This document shows positions 42,352-51,181 of a DNA stretch of 64,000 nt, one piece after another. Under the pieces are notes generated by a model. The model had not been told where the DNA came from, searched no databases, and saw nothing but the letters and a program-made list of their open reading frames with translations. Numbering within the stretch: the first letter of the stretch is position 1; each line of letters opens with the position of its first letter. Origin of the DNA: Brevibacillus invocatus (GTDB lineage Bacteria > Bacillota > Bacilli > Brevibacillales > Brevibacillaceae); assembly GCF_003710915.1 (NCBI RefSeq), contig NZ_RHHR01000013.1:124001-188000 (forward strand), in the 5' to 3' direction. The position numbers were made by a program, and so were the translations under genes.

Positions 42352-42829
42352 TCACGAAGGCTGGGGGGCTTTCCTCTTTGCCTTCACTCCCTCCATCTCC
42401 CCTACTTCAGGTGAGGAATCACGCAAGAAGAACGCGAGGATCAAGCCGACAACTGCAAATAACGTAGCGATCAAAAAGGCGTCATTCGTTCCCATTGTCA
42501 TACCTTGGTTGGTAGCTAGCGCCATCTGAGCCTGATCTGCTGGATTGATCTGCTGCTCTCGAATGATGGCTGCTATGTGTCTTTCGGAACGGACCGACAT
42601 GATCGAGACGAACAGAGCGGTTCCAATCGCCCCTCCGATCGCATTGATCGTGTTGGTCATCGCGGTACCATGCGGGTTCAACCGAAGCGGCAGCGCATTC
42701 AATCCTGCCGTCATGACGGGCATCAGTCGTGTGCAGCGTCAATCGCGTCAAGCCGAATGTCGTCACAATCATGATGGTCAATCCGATAATCGCCAGTCAG
42801 CGAGCCCCGTATTTATCAAAAAGCGGCTA
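42352..42829 (-). pseudogene. Degenerate EmrB/QacA-type MFS drug exporter (DHA2), C-terminal part
   Basis: On the minus strand three pieces of one family can be read. L-F-D-K-Y-G-A-R is followed by a stop codon where the family has Trp, then L-A-I-I-G-L-T-I-M-I-V-T-T-F-G-L-T-R-L. After a gap of about 20-25 residues and a frame change, M-P-V-M-T-A-G-L-N-A-L-P-L-R-L-N-P-H-G-T-A and the last two helices follow to the natural C-terminus. The N-terminal two thirds are absent. The open frame 42352-42723 is therefore not a functional gene. Confidence 0.82.
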
Positions 42830-42950
42830 CTAAAAAGCACCATATCCGCATGATCAAGCGGTTTTATCGTCTGATCAACCGAGTAGCTCTCGATTTCACA
42901 ATAAGGTTAGGAACAATTCCAAAAACTCCAAGTGAGGAGGTTTTTTTCTT

Positions 42951-43244
42951 TTGCTGCTAGATGCAAAGACCATCATAAAGGAGAACATTTCTTTCACTCC
43001 CTTGGATGTATATAATCAGGCATTTCGGGAACGAGGATTCTTTATTTCCAGCTATGATAGAGACGAGGTAAATGAGTTTCTAGACATCGTTATTAAGGAT
43101 TATACGACTTATACTCTCATTATTGAACAGCTGATAGAACGTCTCAATGAGGTGGAGTCGGCGTTAATTGAGGAGTCTACCGTTACACTAGAGTCACTAA
43201 ACGACAGAGTTTCTCTGATTGAGAAACTATTAAGGTCAAAGTGA
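42951..43244 (+). CDS. Short DivIVA/GpsB-like protein
   Basis: A 97-residue protein from a TTG start, 10 bp after GGAGG. Residues 14-50 (F-T-P-L-D-V-Y-N-Q-A-F and Y-D-R-D-E-V-N-E-F-L-D-I-V-I-K-D-Y) match the membrane-binding N-terminal domain of DivIVA and GpsB. The rest is a short coiled coil ending at residue 97, without the GpsB C-terminal trimerisation domain. It may be a minor cell-division or polar scaffold protein. It is followed by a bidirectional terminator. Confidence 0.82.
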   Translation: MLLDAKTIIKENISFTPLDVYNQAFRERGFFISSYDRDEVNEFLDIVIKDYTTYTLIIEQLIERLNEVESALIEESTVTLESLNDRVSLIEKLLRSK

Positions 43245-43255
43245 CACGGATGATG

Positions 43256-43289
43256 AAAAAAAGCCTGGCCCCATCGGCCAGACTTTTTT
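43256..43289. terminator. Bidirectional terminator between the DivIVA-like gene and cimA
   Basis: CTGGCC-ccatc-GGCCAG core stem extended by A/T pairing, with A7 before and T6 after. It lies between convergent genes. Confidence 0.85.
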
Positions 43290-43303
43290 ATGTTCACTCT
43301 CCA

Positions 43304-44926
43304 TCAATGGTTTACAATCCCGACACGCGCTTCTGCTGCAACAAGGCTTCTCGCCTCTTCATAGCCTTCCTTCCACAGGAGATAGCGAATACTGTCAGCC
43401 AAAGCCTCCCAGCTCGCTTCGATCACGTTGGTCGAGACTCCTACCGTGCTCCATTTCTCCCCATCACATGCCGATTCAATCAATACACGGACTTTTGCCG
43501 CAGTGGCACCATTCTCATCCAGGACGCGTACCTTGTAGTCGGTAAGATGCATCTTGGAGATAATTGGGTAATAGCCTTCGAGTGCTTTTCGCATGGCGTT
43601 GTCCAGCGCATTGACCGGACCGTTGCCATCTGCTGCTGTATGAACTGTCTCCGAATTGACACTGATTTTGACAGTGGCCTCAGATGTGATGGCCTCGGCA
43701 GCTGATTTTTCCATCAAAATTTTGAAGGAGTCCAGCGTAAACAGCTTTTTCAGCTTGCCTGCCGCTTCCAACAGCATGAGGGTAAGGGAGGCTTCCGCTC
43801 CTTCGTACTGGTAGCCCTGGAATTCACGCTCCTTGATCTGCTTGATGATCTCACGCGCTTCTGCCCGCTCCAGGGAGAAATCGATCTCCAGCTCCTCCAT
43901 TTTCGCCTGTAAATTGCTCTGTCCAGCCAACTCCGAAACAAGGACACGGCGCTTGTTGCCGATATTCTCCGGCTCGATATGCTCGTAGGTCTTCGGATCG
44001 CGCAGCACTGCGCTGACGTGGATGCCACCTTTGTGGGCAAACGCGCTGTTGCCGACAAAAGGCTGGTTGTTTGGAAGCGTCATGTTGGCAATTTCAGCCA
44101 CGTAACGAGAAAGCTGTGTCAACTGCTGAAGCTGCTCGCTGCTGACGCAGGTATAGCCCAGCTTTAATTGCAGATTGGGAATGACAGAGATCAGGTTTAC
44201 GTTTCCACAGCGCTCTCCGATTCCATTGATGGTGCCCTGTACCTGTGCTGCCCCCGCCTGAATGGCTGCAAGCGCATTGGCTACCGCAACGCCGCTGTCG
44301 TTGTGCGGATGGATGCCCAGCGGCACCTGCAATTGGCTGTTCACATGCTTTACAATATCGTATATTTCAGTTGGCAGACTGCCACCGTTTGTATCACACA
44401 AAACAATCCAGTCCGCTCCGGCCTGCTCGGCAGCTTTCAATACCTGTAAGGCATACTCGGTATTTGCCTTGTAGCCATCAAAGAAATGCTCGGCCAAAAA
44501 CAGCGTGGTCAAGCCTTTCGATTTCAAAAAGGCGACTGAGTCCGCTACCATCCGAAGATTCTCTTCCAGTGTCGTCTTCAGTGCATCCGTGACGTGCATA
44601 TCCCATGACTTCCCAAAGATTGCTGCAGCTTTTACTCCGCTGGCAATCAATGCACGCAGGTTGTCGTCTTCCGAAGCCACTACATGTGGACGACAGGTGC
44701 TGCCAAAAGCTGTGACCTTGGCATGCTGCAGCGGAATTTCCCGAATTCGTTCAAAAAAGGCCATGTCCTTTGGATTGCTCCCCGGCCATCCACCTTCGAT
44801 AAAATCAATACCAAACTGATCGAGCCGCAGAGCGATCTTTATCTTGTCTTCTACCGACAGGCTGATCCCTTCTCCCTGCGTACCATCACGCAGGGTCGTA
44901 TCGTACAGATACACCTTGCTCTCCAT
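43304..44926 (-). CDS. cimA: Citramalate synthase (CimA type)
   Basis: A 540-residue member of the LeuA/CimA family. D-T-T-L-R-D-G-T-Q (residues 7-15) and H-P-H-N-D-S-G-V-A (about 210) are the metal-site motifs. The C-terminal regulatory domain (about 400-540) is complete. The extended form with G-E-G-I-S-L-S and G-G-W-P-G-S-N matches (R)-citramalate synthases, which condense pyruvate and acetyl-CoA at the head of a threonine-independent isoleucine route. The ATG follows GGGGTGGAG by 4 bp. It is monocistronic here. Confidence 0.88.
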   Translation of the reverse strand: MESKVYLYDTTLRDGTQGEGISLSVEDKIKIALRLDQFGIDFIEGGWPGSNPKDMAFFERIREIPLQHAKVTAFGSTCRPHVVASEDDNLRALIASGVKAAAIFGKSWDMHVTDALKTTLEENLRMVADSVAFLKSKGLTTLFLAEHFFDGYKANTEYALQVLKAAEQAGADWIVLCDTNGGSLPTEIYDIVKHVNSQLQVPLGIHPHNDSGVAVANALAAIQAGAAQVQGTINGIGERCGNVNLISVIPNLQLKLGYTCVSSEQLQQLTQLSRYVAEIANMTLPNNQPFVGNSAFAHKGGIHVSAVLRDPKTYEHIEPENIGNKRRVLVSELAGQSNLQAKMEELEIDFSLERAEAREIIKQIKEREFQGYQYEGAEASLTLMLLEAAGKLKKLFTLDSFKILMEKSAAEAITSEATVKISVNSETVHTAADGNGPVNALDNAMRKALEGYYPIISKMHLTDYKVRVLDENGATAAKVRVLIESACDGEKWSTVGVSTNVIEASWEALADSIRYLLWKEGYEEARSLVAAEARVGIVNH

Positions 44927-45033
44927 GTGTCTCCACCCCAACTATTGTCCGTTTTTTCTTTTTTCAGAATAATCTCACCATTTTAATTACTGAACAATAC
45001 ACAGTATAGCATAGCCCACAAGGAAAGAAAATG

Positions 45034-45075
45034 CGGGAAAACACTGGGTTTTCCCGTTTTCCGGTGAAAACCCAG
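45034..45075. other. Two overlapping, mutually exclusive stem-loops upstream of cimA
   Basis: Hairpin 1 is CGGGAAAAC / GTTTTCCCG (45034-45056). Hairpin 2 is CTGGGTTTTC / GAAAACCCAG (45044-45075). They share the central GGGTTTTCCC, so only one can form at a time. They lie between the cimA upstream region and repeat copy B. They may be a terminator/anti-terminator remnant or part of the repeat's flank. Confidence 0.5.
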
Positions 45076-45085
45076 CAGCTACAAG

Positions 45086-45172
45086 CAAACAAAACGGTCA
45101 TGACCGTTTTGTTTGACCGCAAGCGGTCACATCCACTTATATGAAAAACGTCGAGACGTTTTTCACAGAAAA
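45086..45172. repeat. Three-hairpin intergenic repeat, copy B
   Basis: A perfect 30-bp palindrome with arm CAAACAAAACGGTCA (45086-45115) overlaps the hairpin TGACCGC-AA-GCGGTCA (45114-45129). The third hairpin TGAAAAACGTC-GA-GACGTTTTTCA (45142-45165) and a CAGAAAA tail follow. The core is the same as copy A in sequence and spacing, in the same orientation, 5.7 kb away. It ends four bases from the stop codon of the hydrolase gene. Confidence 0.85.
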
Positions 45173-45175
45173 AAT

Positions 45176-46027
45176 CTACTGTTTTTCAGCTGTCCACCTG
45201 TCGAGGACAAATTCGGCTGTCAAGTGAATCGCTTCATCCAGCTGAGAGGTACTGCCGGCAAACGGATGCCTTGCGTTAAACGTATGATCGGCTCCTTCGA
45301 TCCAGATCAGCTCACTCTCATTCGCTGCTTCATGCAGTCGCTGCGCTCCCTTTACCAGACGGACAAAGTCCTCCCGCCCCTGAATGATGCGCAAAGGCTG
45401 TTTCATCTCTGCCACTTTTTCCAGCAAATCATAGGCTTGTCGATTTTGATCCACGTCTTCAATCACGACACGGGTAATCGGCATGTCCTGGCCTGTACGA
45501 GCATTGGGGATGTAGCCAACCCCATTCTCCGCGATCTGGTTGCGCAGCTTTTCGTCGAACAGATTGACATCCGCCACTCCGTTCCACGTGATGATGCCTG
45601 CTACCTGTGGATTATCGGCTCCAAACAGGATGACGTCTGCCCCGCCTTTGCTGTGGCCTGTGACGAACAGCTTGTTACGGTCTGCGTAATCTGGCAATCC
45701 CAGCCTGCCTTCGCGAATATACTGCGCCAAGACTTGCAGGTCCGCCACCTCACGTGCATATGTATTGCGCCCGAACTTTTCCAGCTCATCAAAATGGGTT
45801 TCACTTTCTCCAACACCATTGCAGCTGAAGTTGAATCGGATTGTTACAATTCCCCGTCTGGCCAGCTCGTCGGCGACATACGGAAAGCTTCCCCAGTCTT
45901 TAAAGCCCTTAAAGCCGTGGCAAAAAAGCAGTACAGGCTGTCGCTCCCCTTTCGTGGGGTCTGCATGCCAGTTGCCGCGCAGCGTAAGTCCTTCTTCTAA
46001 TGGCAAAGAAAAGGTTCCCTTGTTCAT
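45176..46027 (-). CDS. Alpha/beta-hydrolase (dienelactone-hydrolase/esterase-like)
   Basis: A 283-residue alpha/beta-hydrolase. The oxyanion region is F-C-H-G-F-K-G-F-K-D-W-G (about 35-46). The nucleophile elbow is G-H-S-K-G-G (about 135). The acid/His part ends with G-A-D-H-T-F-N (about 250). It is close to the YqhA/DUF-type esterases with no signal peptide, so it is cytoplasmic. Substrate unknown; short acyl esters are plausible. Repeat copy B lies immediately past its stop. Confidence 0.82.
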   Translation of the reverse strand: MNKGTFSLPLEEGLTLRGNWHADPTKGERQPVLLFCHGFKGFKDWGSFPYVADELARRGIVTIRFNFSCNGVGESETHFDELEKFGRNTYAREVADLQVLAQYIREGRLGLPDYADRNKLFVTGHSKGGADVILFGADNPQVAGIITWNGVADVNLFDEKLRNQIAENGVGYIPNARTGQDMPITRVVIEDVDQNRQAYDLLEKVAEMKQPLRIIQGREDFVRLVKGAQRLHEAANESELIWIEGADHTFNARHPFAGSTSQLDEAIHLTAEFVLDRWTAEKQ

Positions 46028-46139
46028 TTCGCTTCACCTCGTATTTTTTCAGACTGCATCCATTGTGGCTTTCCTATTATTATGCAGGGCTGCCCACAGA
46101 AAAGAAACCATGCGTCTTAAAATCGTTGTACAAGTAAAT

Positions 46140-46194
46140 AAGCAACAGCGGCAGACTAGGACTTTTTTCAAGTCTTCGTACTCCGCTGTTGCTT
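46140..46194 (-). terminator. Terminator of the YheC/D gene
   Basis: AAGCAACAGCGG / CCGCTGTTGCTT is a 12-bp stem enclosing a second hairpin with AAGACTT / AAGTC. The leftward T run is interrupted. It starts 15 bp past the stop. Confidence 0.7.
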
Positions 46195-46208
46195 TTGGGG
46201 GAGACGCC

Positions 46209-47333
46209 TTATGAAAACTGCCATTTTTGTTCGGCATCCAGCAGATAAAGCGCGTATTCCAGAGGCCTTCTTACTGCTTCCAGATACTGCTTTTTTTGAC
46301 CCAGCTGGCGAAAAATTTCTCTTCCCGGCTTAGGATTCATTTCGATCAACCACACGTTTCCGTGCACATCGATGCCCAGATCAATACCGAATTCCATCAT
46401 CTGACCGAAGTGCTGCTCGATGCGAGCCACGGTGCGCAGGGCAACCTCCCGACATTCGCGAATGATCTGCCTAGCCATTTTCAGCCCAAAGTGCTCCGTC
46501 AAAAAGGAGCCTGTCGGTATGGCCTTTCCGCCACTATGCAGGTTGGAGGTAGAGGACTGTCTCGTCCCCATTCGGATTGCCATGCCGGTCAAGCGCCAGT
46601 TTCCGGTACCGTCCTTCTGAGCGAGCAGGCGAGCATCTACAGTACGTCCTGGCACAAGGCCTAGCTCCAATCCCTGCTGTAGAAAAAACTGCTCGTTTCC
46701 GCTTTTCTCCTGTCTCATCCACTGCTCTAGCCGTTGAGACAGTGCCGAAAAGCTGTTCAGCTTCTCCACGATTTTCTTTTTCGTTTTCGTTCGGCCATGC
46801 AATTCATATCCGGTCGGTTTACTTTCGATTCGCAGGATGCTGCGTCCTCCTGTGCCATTGGTAGGTTTCAGATAAATGACGCGATGATGTGCCAGCATGA
46901 TCGACAATGCCGCTCGGGAGTAGGATAGCGTCTGCGGCAGCCATTTTCTTAGCTCAGGCTCCTGTTCCAGCACCTGGTGAACAGCGAATTTATTGGCGAA
47001 GCGGCTGTTGGCATACCGAAACCAGGATTGCTTGCGAAAGGTGAGGTATTTGGTGTGCTTGGGTACCGGATAGTAGCGGTATCGGTCAATCACGATGTCG
47101 GGCCAGGCGTACCAGTTGCTTTTCCAGCCTGTCACATCAGGCGTATAGCCTTTGATTGCTTTTGCATTCAAATAAACATCCTGCGGACCAAAGAGGAAGA
47201 TTTCACAGCCCATCTTCTCACCCTCGCGGACCAACAAACGCAGGAAGCCTGGTTCAACAAAGCCTTTTTCCCCTCTGTAGGTAAGGATGCCAATCCTTTT
47301 CTTCACTGGTGGCAACACCGCCTTCCTGTGCAC
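46209..47333 (-). CDS. YheC/YheD-family spore-coat-associated ATP-grasp protein
   Basis: About 374 residues of the YheC/YheD family, ATP-grasp enzymes associated with the endospore coat in Bacillus. G-I-L-T-Y-R is at the N-terminus, Y-L-K-P-T-N-G-T-G-G-R-S-I (about 150) is the ATP-binding loop, and G-I-D-L-G-I-D-V-x-G-N-V-W-L-I-E-M-N-P-K-P-G (about 340) the metal site. The longer start at 47402 lies in the terminator of the previous gene, so a GTG near 47333 is more likely. It probably forms a peptide-like or amide bond during spore-coat assembly; substrate not known. Confidence 0.85.
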   Translation of the reverse strand: MHRKAVLPPVKKRIGILTYRGEKGFVEPGFLRLLVREGEKMGCEIFLFGPQDVYLNAKAIKGYTPDVTGWKSNWYAWPDIVIDRYRYYPVPKHTKYLTFRKQSWFRYANSRFANKFAVHQVLEQEPELRKWLPQTLSYSRAALSIMLAHHRVIYLKPTNGTGGRSILRIESKPTGYELHGRTKTKKKIVEKLNSFSALSQRLEQWMRQEKSGNEQFFLQQGLELGLVPGRTVDARLLAQKDGTGNWRLTGMAIRMGTRQSSTSNLHSGGKAIPTGSFLTEHFGLKMARQIIRECREVALRTVARIEQHFGQMMEFGIDLGIDVHGNVWLIEMNPKPGREIFRQLGQKKQYLEAVRRPLEYALYLLDAEQKWQFS

Positions 47334-47379
47334 TTCCCCTTTTATTCTCCTAGTCAGTTTATGGCTGAAATGAAAAAAA

Positions 47380-47408
47380 GCGCCTTTGCCCCTACTAGGC
47401 AAAAGCGC
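47380..47408 (-). terminator. Intrinsic terminator of the M20 amidohydrolase gene
   Basis: GCGC-c-TTTGCC / GGCAAA-a-GCGC 10-bp stem with a T7 run leftward. It begins 18 bp past the stop. Confidence 0.85.
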
Positions 47409-47425
47409 ATCTTCATTTTGTATCC

Positions 47426-48619
47426 TTATGACTGGTGCTTCTCCAGGAAATGCAAAGCAGTTCTGCCCAAAAGCTCCCCCGCGATCAGCATCGCGTCTTC
47501 ATCAATATCAAAGCGCGGATGGTGATGCGGATATTCAGCCAGCTTTTCCAGATTGCCCGCTCCAACAAAGAAGAAGGCACCAGGAACCTTGCCCAAGTAG
47601 TAGGAGAAGTCCTCTCCTCCCATGAGCGGCTTCATCGGCAGGACTCGCTCTTCGCCAAATGCGGCCAGTGCTGCCTCACGTGCCAGCTCGGCTTCCTTCT
47701 CGCTGTTGATGACGGCCGGATAATCCCGAATATAGCGAACCTCCGCGCTGGCCCCCATCATCGCTGCTGTTCCTTTGGCGATCTCGGTCAGCCGCTCCTC
47801 GGCGCGGTCACGCACCTCTGGCAGGAATGTACGGACTGTACCCGTCAGGCGGCAGGAATCCGCGATGACATTGTTATTGTCTCCTCCGTGAAACGTTCCG
47901 ACGGTGACGACGACACTGTTCATCGGGCTGACATTGCGGCTGGCGATGGTTTGCAAGGCTCCCACGATCTGCGATCCGACGACAATCGAGTCAATCGTTT
48001 CATCCGGGATGGCACCGTGCCCCCCCCGTCCTTTAACCTCGATGACAAAATCATCGATGCTGGCCATAATCGGCCCAGGACTGATGTATACGTTGCCGAC
48101 TGGCAGCATGGACCAGAGGTGAACCCCAAAGATCGCGTCCACACCGTCTACTGCCCCGTCCTGTGTCATCTGGATGGCGCCGCCTGGCGACTCCTCCTCC
48201 GCATGCTGGAAAATAAAACGAATTTCACCGGCGAACTGATCGCGATGATTGGCGAGAACACTGGCCAAGCCAAGCAGCTGAGAGGTATGCGCATCGTGAC
48301 CACAAGCATGCATGACCCCAGGGACTTTGGATTTATACGTAACCTCTTTTTGATCCTGGATGGGCAGCGCGTCGAAATCCGCGCGCAGGGCTACGACTGC
48401 GCCAGGACGGCTTCCGCGCAGGACGCCAACTACCCCTCGTCCCCCGACACCTGTGCGAATCTCGTCAAAATTCAGTCCTTCCAAAATTTCAGCAATCATC
48501 TGTGGTGTCTTTTCTTCATGAAAAGACAACTCCGGATATTGATGCAAATGACGACGCCAACTGATGATTTGCGGTTCCATTTCTTTCAAGCGGTCTTTGA
48601 GCTGCTCCTGCAATGACAT
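47426..48619 (-). CDS. M20-family amidohydrolase (N-acyl-amino-acid type)
   Basis: A 397-residue metallopeptidase of the M20D aminoacylase/IAA-hydrolase group. Metal motifs are M-H-A-C-G-H-D-A-H-T (about 98-107), H-A-E-E-E-S-P-G-G-A (about 135) and G-G-E-D-F-S-Y (about 355). The lid domain is at about 185-300. It removes acyl groups from amino acids or diaminopimelate; the substrate is not decided. GGAGG lies 11 bp before the ATG; an ATG 24 bp earlier lacks support. Monocistronic, with its own terminator. Confidence 0.9.
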   Translation of the reverse strand: MSLQEQLKDRLKEMEPQIISWRRHLHQYPELSFHEEKTPQMIAEILEGLNFDEIRTGVGGRGVVGVLRGSRPGAVVALRADFDALPIQDQKEVTYKSKVPGVMHACGHDAHTSQLLGLASVLANHRDQFAGEIRFIFQHAEEESPGGAIQMTQDGAVDGVDAIFGVHLWSMLPVGNVYISPGPIMASIDDFVIEVKGRGGHGAIPDETIDSIVVGSQIVGALQTIASRNVSPMNSVVVTVGTFHGGDNNNVIADSCRLTGTVRTFLPEVRDRAEERLTEIAKGTAAMMGASAEVRYIRDYPAVINSEKEAELAREAALAAFGEERVLPMKPLMGGEDFSYYLGKVPGAFFFVGAGNLEKLAEYPHHHPRFDIDEDAMLIAGELLGRTALHFLEKHQS

Positions 48620-48716
48620 GCTGTGCACTTCCTCCCATACCATGCGAATGCGATTCTTGTCCTATCGTTTATCCTTATCATAGCAGAAAAAGTAAGGAAT
48701 CTGGATGGAAGATTCG

Positions 48717-49706
48717 TCAAAGGGGCAGAATCTGCTGCTTTCTTTGCTCATAGACGGCTATTGATTCAAACCCTGCACGCTTGAGCGTCGCGCTAGCCAT
48801 GTCGCCATGATTCCCCAATTGATCCGGGCGTGTCGCTCCTGAAGCTGTCGTCACAGCTACCCCATGTTGAGCCAGAATCTCCAGCATTCGGGAACTTGGA
48901 CTCATTTCGCCGACAGTTGGGTGGCGGTACCACATGGTGTTCAACTCGGTCGCCACCCGGTTGCGCTTGAGGGAACGGGCAATACGCTGGTAATAAGACA
49001 GCAGAGAGGTTTCCTCCGGACGAAAGCCGCAGCTCTTTAATCCATCCACATGAGCAATCAGATCAAACAGCCCGCTCTCTACTGTCTGCTCCACCAGATC
49101 AAAGTATCGACTGTACAGGCTGCCGAGATCCATTCTCCCGAAGCGCTCGCTCGTTTGGGGCAGATGAACAGCGACTCCCTCAACAAAATGAACGGCGCCC
49201 AGGCAGAAATCCCAGTCATAGGCATTCACGATCCTGGACAGTGCTGCTTCCTGTTCAGGGAAAAAATCCAGCTCGATTCCGACCCGCAGGGCAATCCCGT
49301 CGTCTTCCCAGCGCTGCTTCTCCCTCTCCAGAAAAGCGAGGTAGTTCGGAAAGCTCTCGCAGCAGACTTGATCCAGCCACTGCCGCTGGACTCGTCCCAG
49401 ATGATCCTGTCCCAGATGCAGCTGCTCTTCATAGAGGCTTTTGAATTGTGTAAAACGGTAGCCATGCTCCACGATGCCGACGATTCCAATCCCCAGCTCC
49501 TTGGCTCGCGACCGATACTCATCCAGCCAGGCCGACGAATAAGGCCCTTCCCTCATGCGATCCGTCAATCTACGCACCAGCCCGTCCATCCATTCCCTTG
49601 TGCCAGGCACCTCTTCCTTTACCTGCTCCGAAAGCGATGCTGTTGTTTGCATCAACCAATCCAGAGAATACGGCCCTTCCTCAACATGGACATGAAAATC
49701 TACCTT
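48717..49706 (-). CDS. PHP-domain phosphoesterase (HisJ-like)
   Basis: A 329-residue PHP hydrolase. M-K-V-D-F-H-V-H (residues 1-8) gives the D-x-H-x-H metal motif. G-I-V-E-H-G-Y near 75 and H-V-D-G near 240 supply other His/Asp ligands. The histidinol-phosphatase family is the closest, but the long insertion (about 80-130) and lack of histidine genes nearby leave the substrate open. GGAGGGG precedes the ATG by 6 bp. Confidence 0.78.
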   Translation of the reverse strand, partial: KVDFHVHVEEGPYSLDWLMQTTASLSEQVKEEVPGTREWMDGLVRRLTDRMREGPYSSAWLDEYRSRAKELGIGIVGIVEHGYRFTQFKSLYEEQLHLGQDHLGRVQRQWLDQVCCESFPNYLAFLEREKQRWEDDGIALRVGIELDFFPEQEAALSRIVNAYDWDFCLGAVHFVEGVAVHLPQTSERFGRMDLGSLYSRYFDLVEQTVESGLFDLIAHVDGLKSCGFRPEETSLLSYYQRIARSLKRNRVATELNTMWYRHPTVGEMSPSSRMLEILAQHGVAVTTASGATRPDQLGNHGDMASATLKRAGFESIAVYEQRKQQILPL

Positions 49707-49786
49707 CATCCCGATCCCCTCCGCGGGTATTTCCAACAGTCTTACTTGTTTTTATGTTGAGGGAATAGGGCATATGTCACACGAAC

Positions 49787-50269
49787 CTATTTCATGTCGC
49801 TTTTTCGCTCATACGTACAAAACGCATGTGGATAGCGGTTCTTCTCGTCTATGATACCTTCTCGCTTATCTACCAAGGTAAAGGCATCCCGATCCCATGC
49901 CGGGAAATACGTATCCCCCTGCGTGTCCAAATGGATCTCTGTGATGTACATGCGATCTACCACATCGAGAAACTGGCGATAAATCTCGGCTCCTCCGAAG
50001 ATGATCACATCTCCGAGCGCCAGCACCTCCTCCTTGGTATGAACCACATCCACACCTGGCATGTGAAAATCAAGATTGCGGGTCAGAACGACATTTCGTC
50101 GGTTGGGAAGCGGCTTGCCGATGCCTTCCAGCGTCTTTCTTCCCATCACGATCGTTTGGCCTGTCGTAAGCTCCTTTACGTGCTTCAAATCAGCCGGCAA
50201 ATGCCAAGGCATGACGCCATCCTTGCCGATCACCTGGTTGTTCGCATACGCGACGATCAGGCTAATCAT
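49787..50269 (-). CDS. folA: Dihydrofolate reductase
   Basis: A 160-residue DHFR that makes tetrahydrofolate. N-terminal [22 protein letters not shown] and [10 protein letters not shown]-x-I-G form the folate/NADPH site. The active-site acid is the D of P-A-D-L (about 27). Its ATG overlaps the thyA stop by 4 bp, so it is translated with thyA, which makes the dihydrofolate it reduces. This is the standard thyA-folA arrangement of Bacillales. Confidence 0.97.
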   Translation of the reverse strand: MISLIVAYANNQVIGKDGVMPWHLPADLKHVKELTTGQTIVMGRKTLEGIGKPLPNRRNVVLTRNLDFHMPGVDVVHTKEEVLALGDVIIFGGAEIYRQFLDVVDRMYITEIHLDTQGDTYFPAWDRDAFTLVDKREGIIDEKNRYPHAFCTYERKSDMK

Positions 50270-51060
50270 ACAGCTACCTCTCCTTTAATATGTGGATGGG
50301 CTTCGTAGTCGACCACCTCAATATCGTCGAAGGTAAAGTCAAAAATGGATGTAACCTCCGGGTTGAGCTTCAGCTTTGGCAGAGGCTTCGGCTCTCTGGT
50401 CAATTGCAGCTTTACCTGCTCCACGTGGTTGAGGTACAGGTGAGCATCGCCTAATGTGTGCACAAATTCACCAGGCTCAAGTCCCGTTACATGCGCCATC
50501 ATCTGGGTGAGCAAAGCGTAGCTGGCGATATTGAAGGGCACGCCCAAAAACGTGTCTGCACTGCGTTGATACAGCTGGCAGGAAAGCTTTCCATTGGCGA
50601 CATAAAACTGAAACAGCAAGTGGCATGGAGGCAGTGCCATCTCATCCAGCTCAGCCGGGTTCCAGGCGCTTACGATCAAACGGCGAGAGTCGGGATTTCG
50701 CTTGATTTCCTCTACGACCCACTTGATTTGATCGACCGTCTTGCCGTCTCGTCCAGCGAAAGAACGCCATTGCTTGCCGTATACCGGTCCCAGATCTCCG
50801 TTTTCATCCGCCCACTCGTTCCAAATGCGCACGCCATTTTCTTGCAAATAGCCAATATTGGTATCACCAGAAAGAAACCACAAGAGCTCGTGGAAAATCG
50901 ATTTGGTATGTAATTTTTTCGTTGTAATCAGCGGGAAGCCCTCGCTCAAGTCAAACCGCATCTGATGACCAAAAACACTGATGGTCCCCGTGCCTGTCCG
51001 GTCTTCCTTTTTGACTCCCTCGTCCAGAATGCGCTGGCACAAGTCCAGATATTGTCTCAT
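50266..51060 (-). CDS. thyA: Thymidylate synthase ThyA
   Basis: A 264-residue enzyme that methylates dUMP to dTMP with methylene-tetrahydrofolate, leaving dihydrofolate for the next gene. The catalytic Cys is in [11 protein letters not shown] (about residue 146). Also [10 protein letters not shown] (about 125), the nucleotide-binding Q-R-S-A-D, and the C-terminal Val near the active-site lid. Length matches the E. coli-type (264) enzyme. Confidence 0.98.
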   Translation of the reverse strand: MRQYLDLCQRILDEGVKKEDRTGTGTISVFGHQMRFDLSEGFPLITTKKLHTKSIFHELLWFLSGDTNIGYLQENGVRIWNEWADENGDLGPVYGKQWRSFAGRDGKTVDQIKWVVEEIKRNPDSRRLIVSAWNPAELDEMALPPCHLLFQFYVANGKLSCQLYQRSADTFLGVPFNIASYALLTQMMAHVTGLEPGEFVHTLGDAHLYLNHVEQVKLQLTREPKPLPKLKLNPEVTSIFDFTFDDIEVVDYEAHPHIKGEVAV

Positions 51061-51181
51061 TCCCCTACACTCCTTCCCTATTAGGTCTATACTAAACCAA
51101 AACGGCGCGATTGAAAACGGAAGGGATACAGCATGCTATAATAACAAGGAATCGAACGCATGAAAAAGGAAGCGGGATCAA

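Noticed and set aside
42352-42723. Open frame that could be read as a small membrane protein
   Set aside because: It is the C-terminal end of a DHA2 exporter with a stop, frame change and missing N-terminus upstream.
39358-45172. CRISPR-like interpretation of the repeated hairpins
   Set aside because: Only two copies 5.7 kb apart and a short 25-bp tandem without spacers; no cas genes.
47435-48616. 393-codon open frame on the plus strand opposite the M20 gene
   Set aside because: It mirrors a well-supported gene, has no ribosome site and no recognisable protein features.
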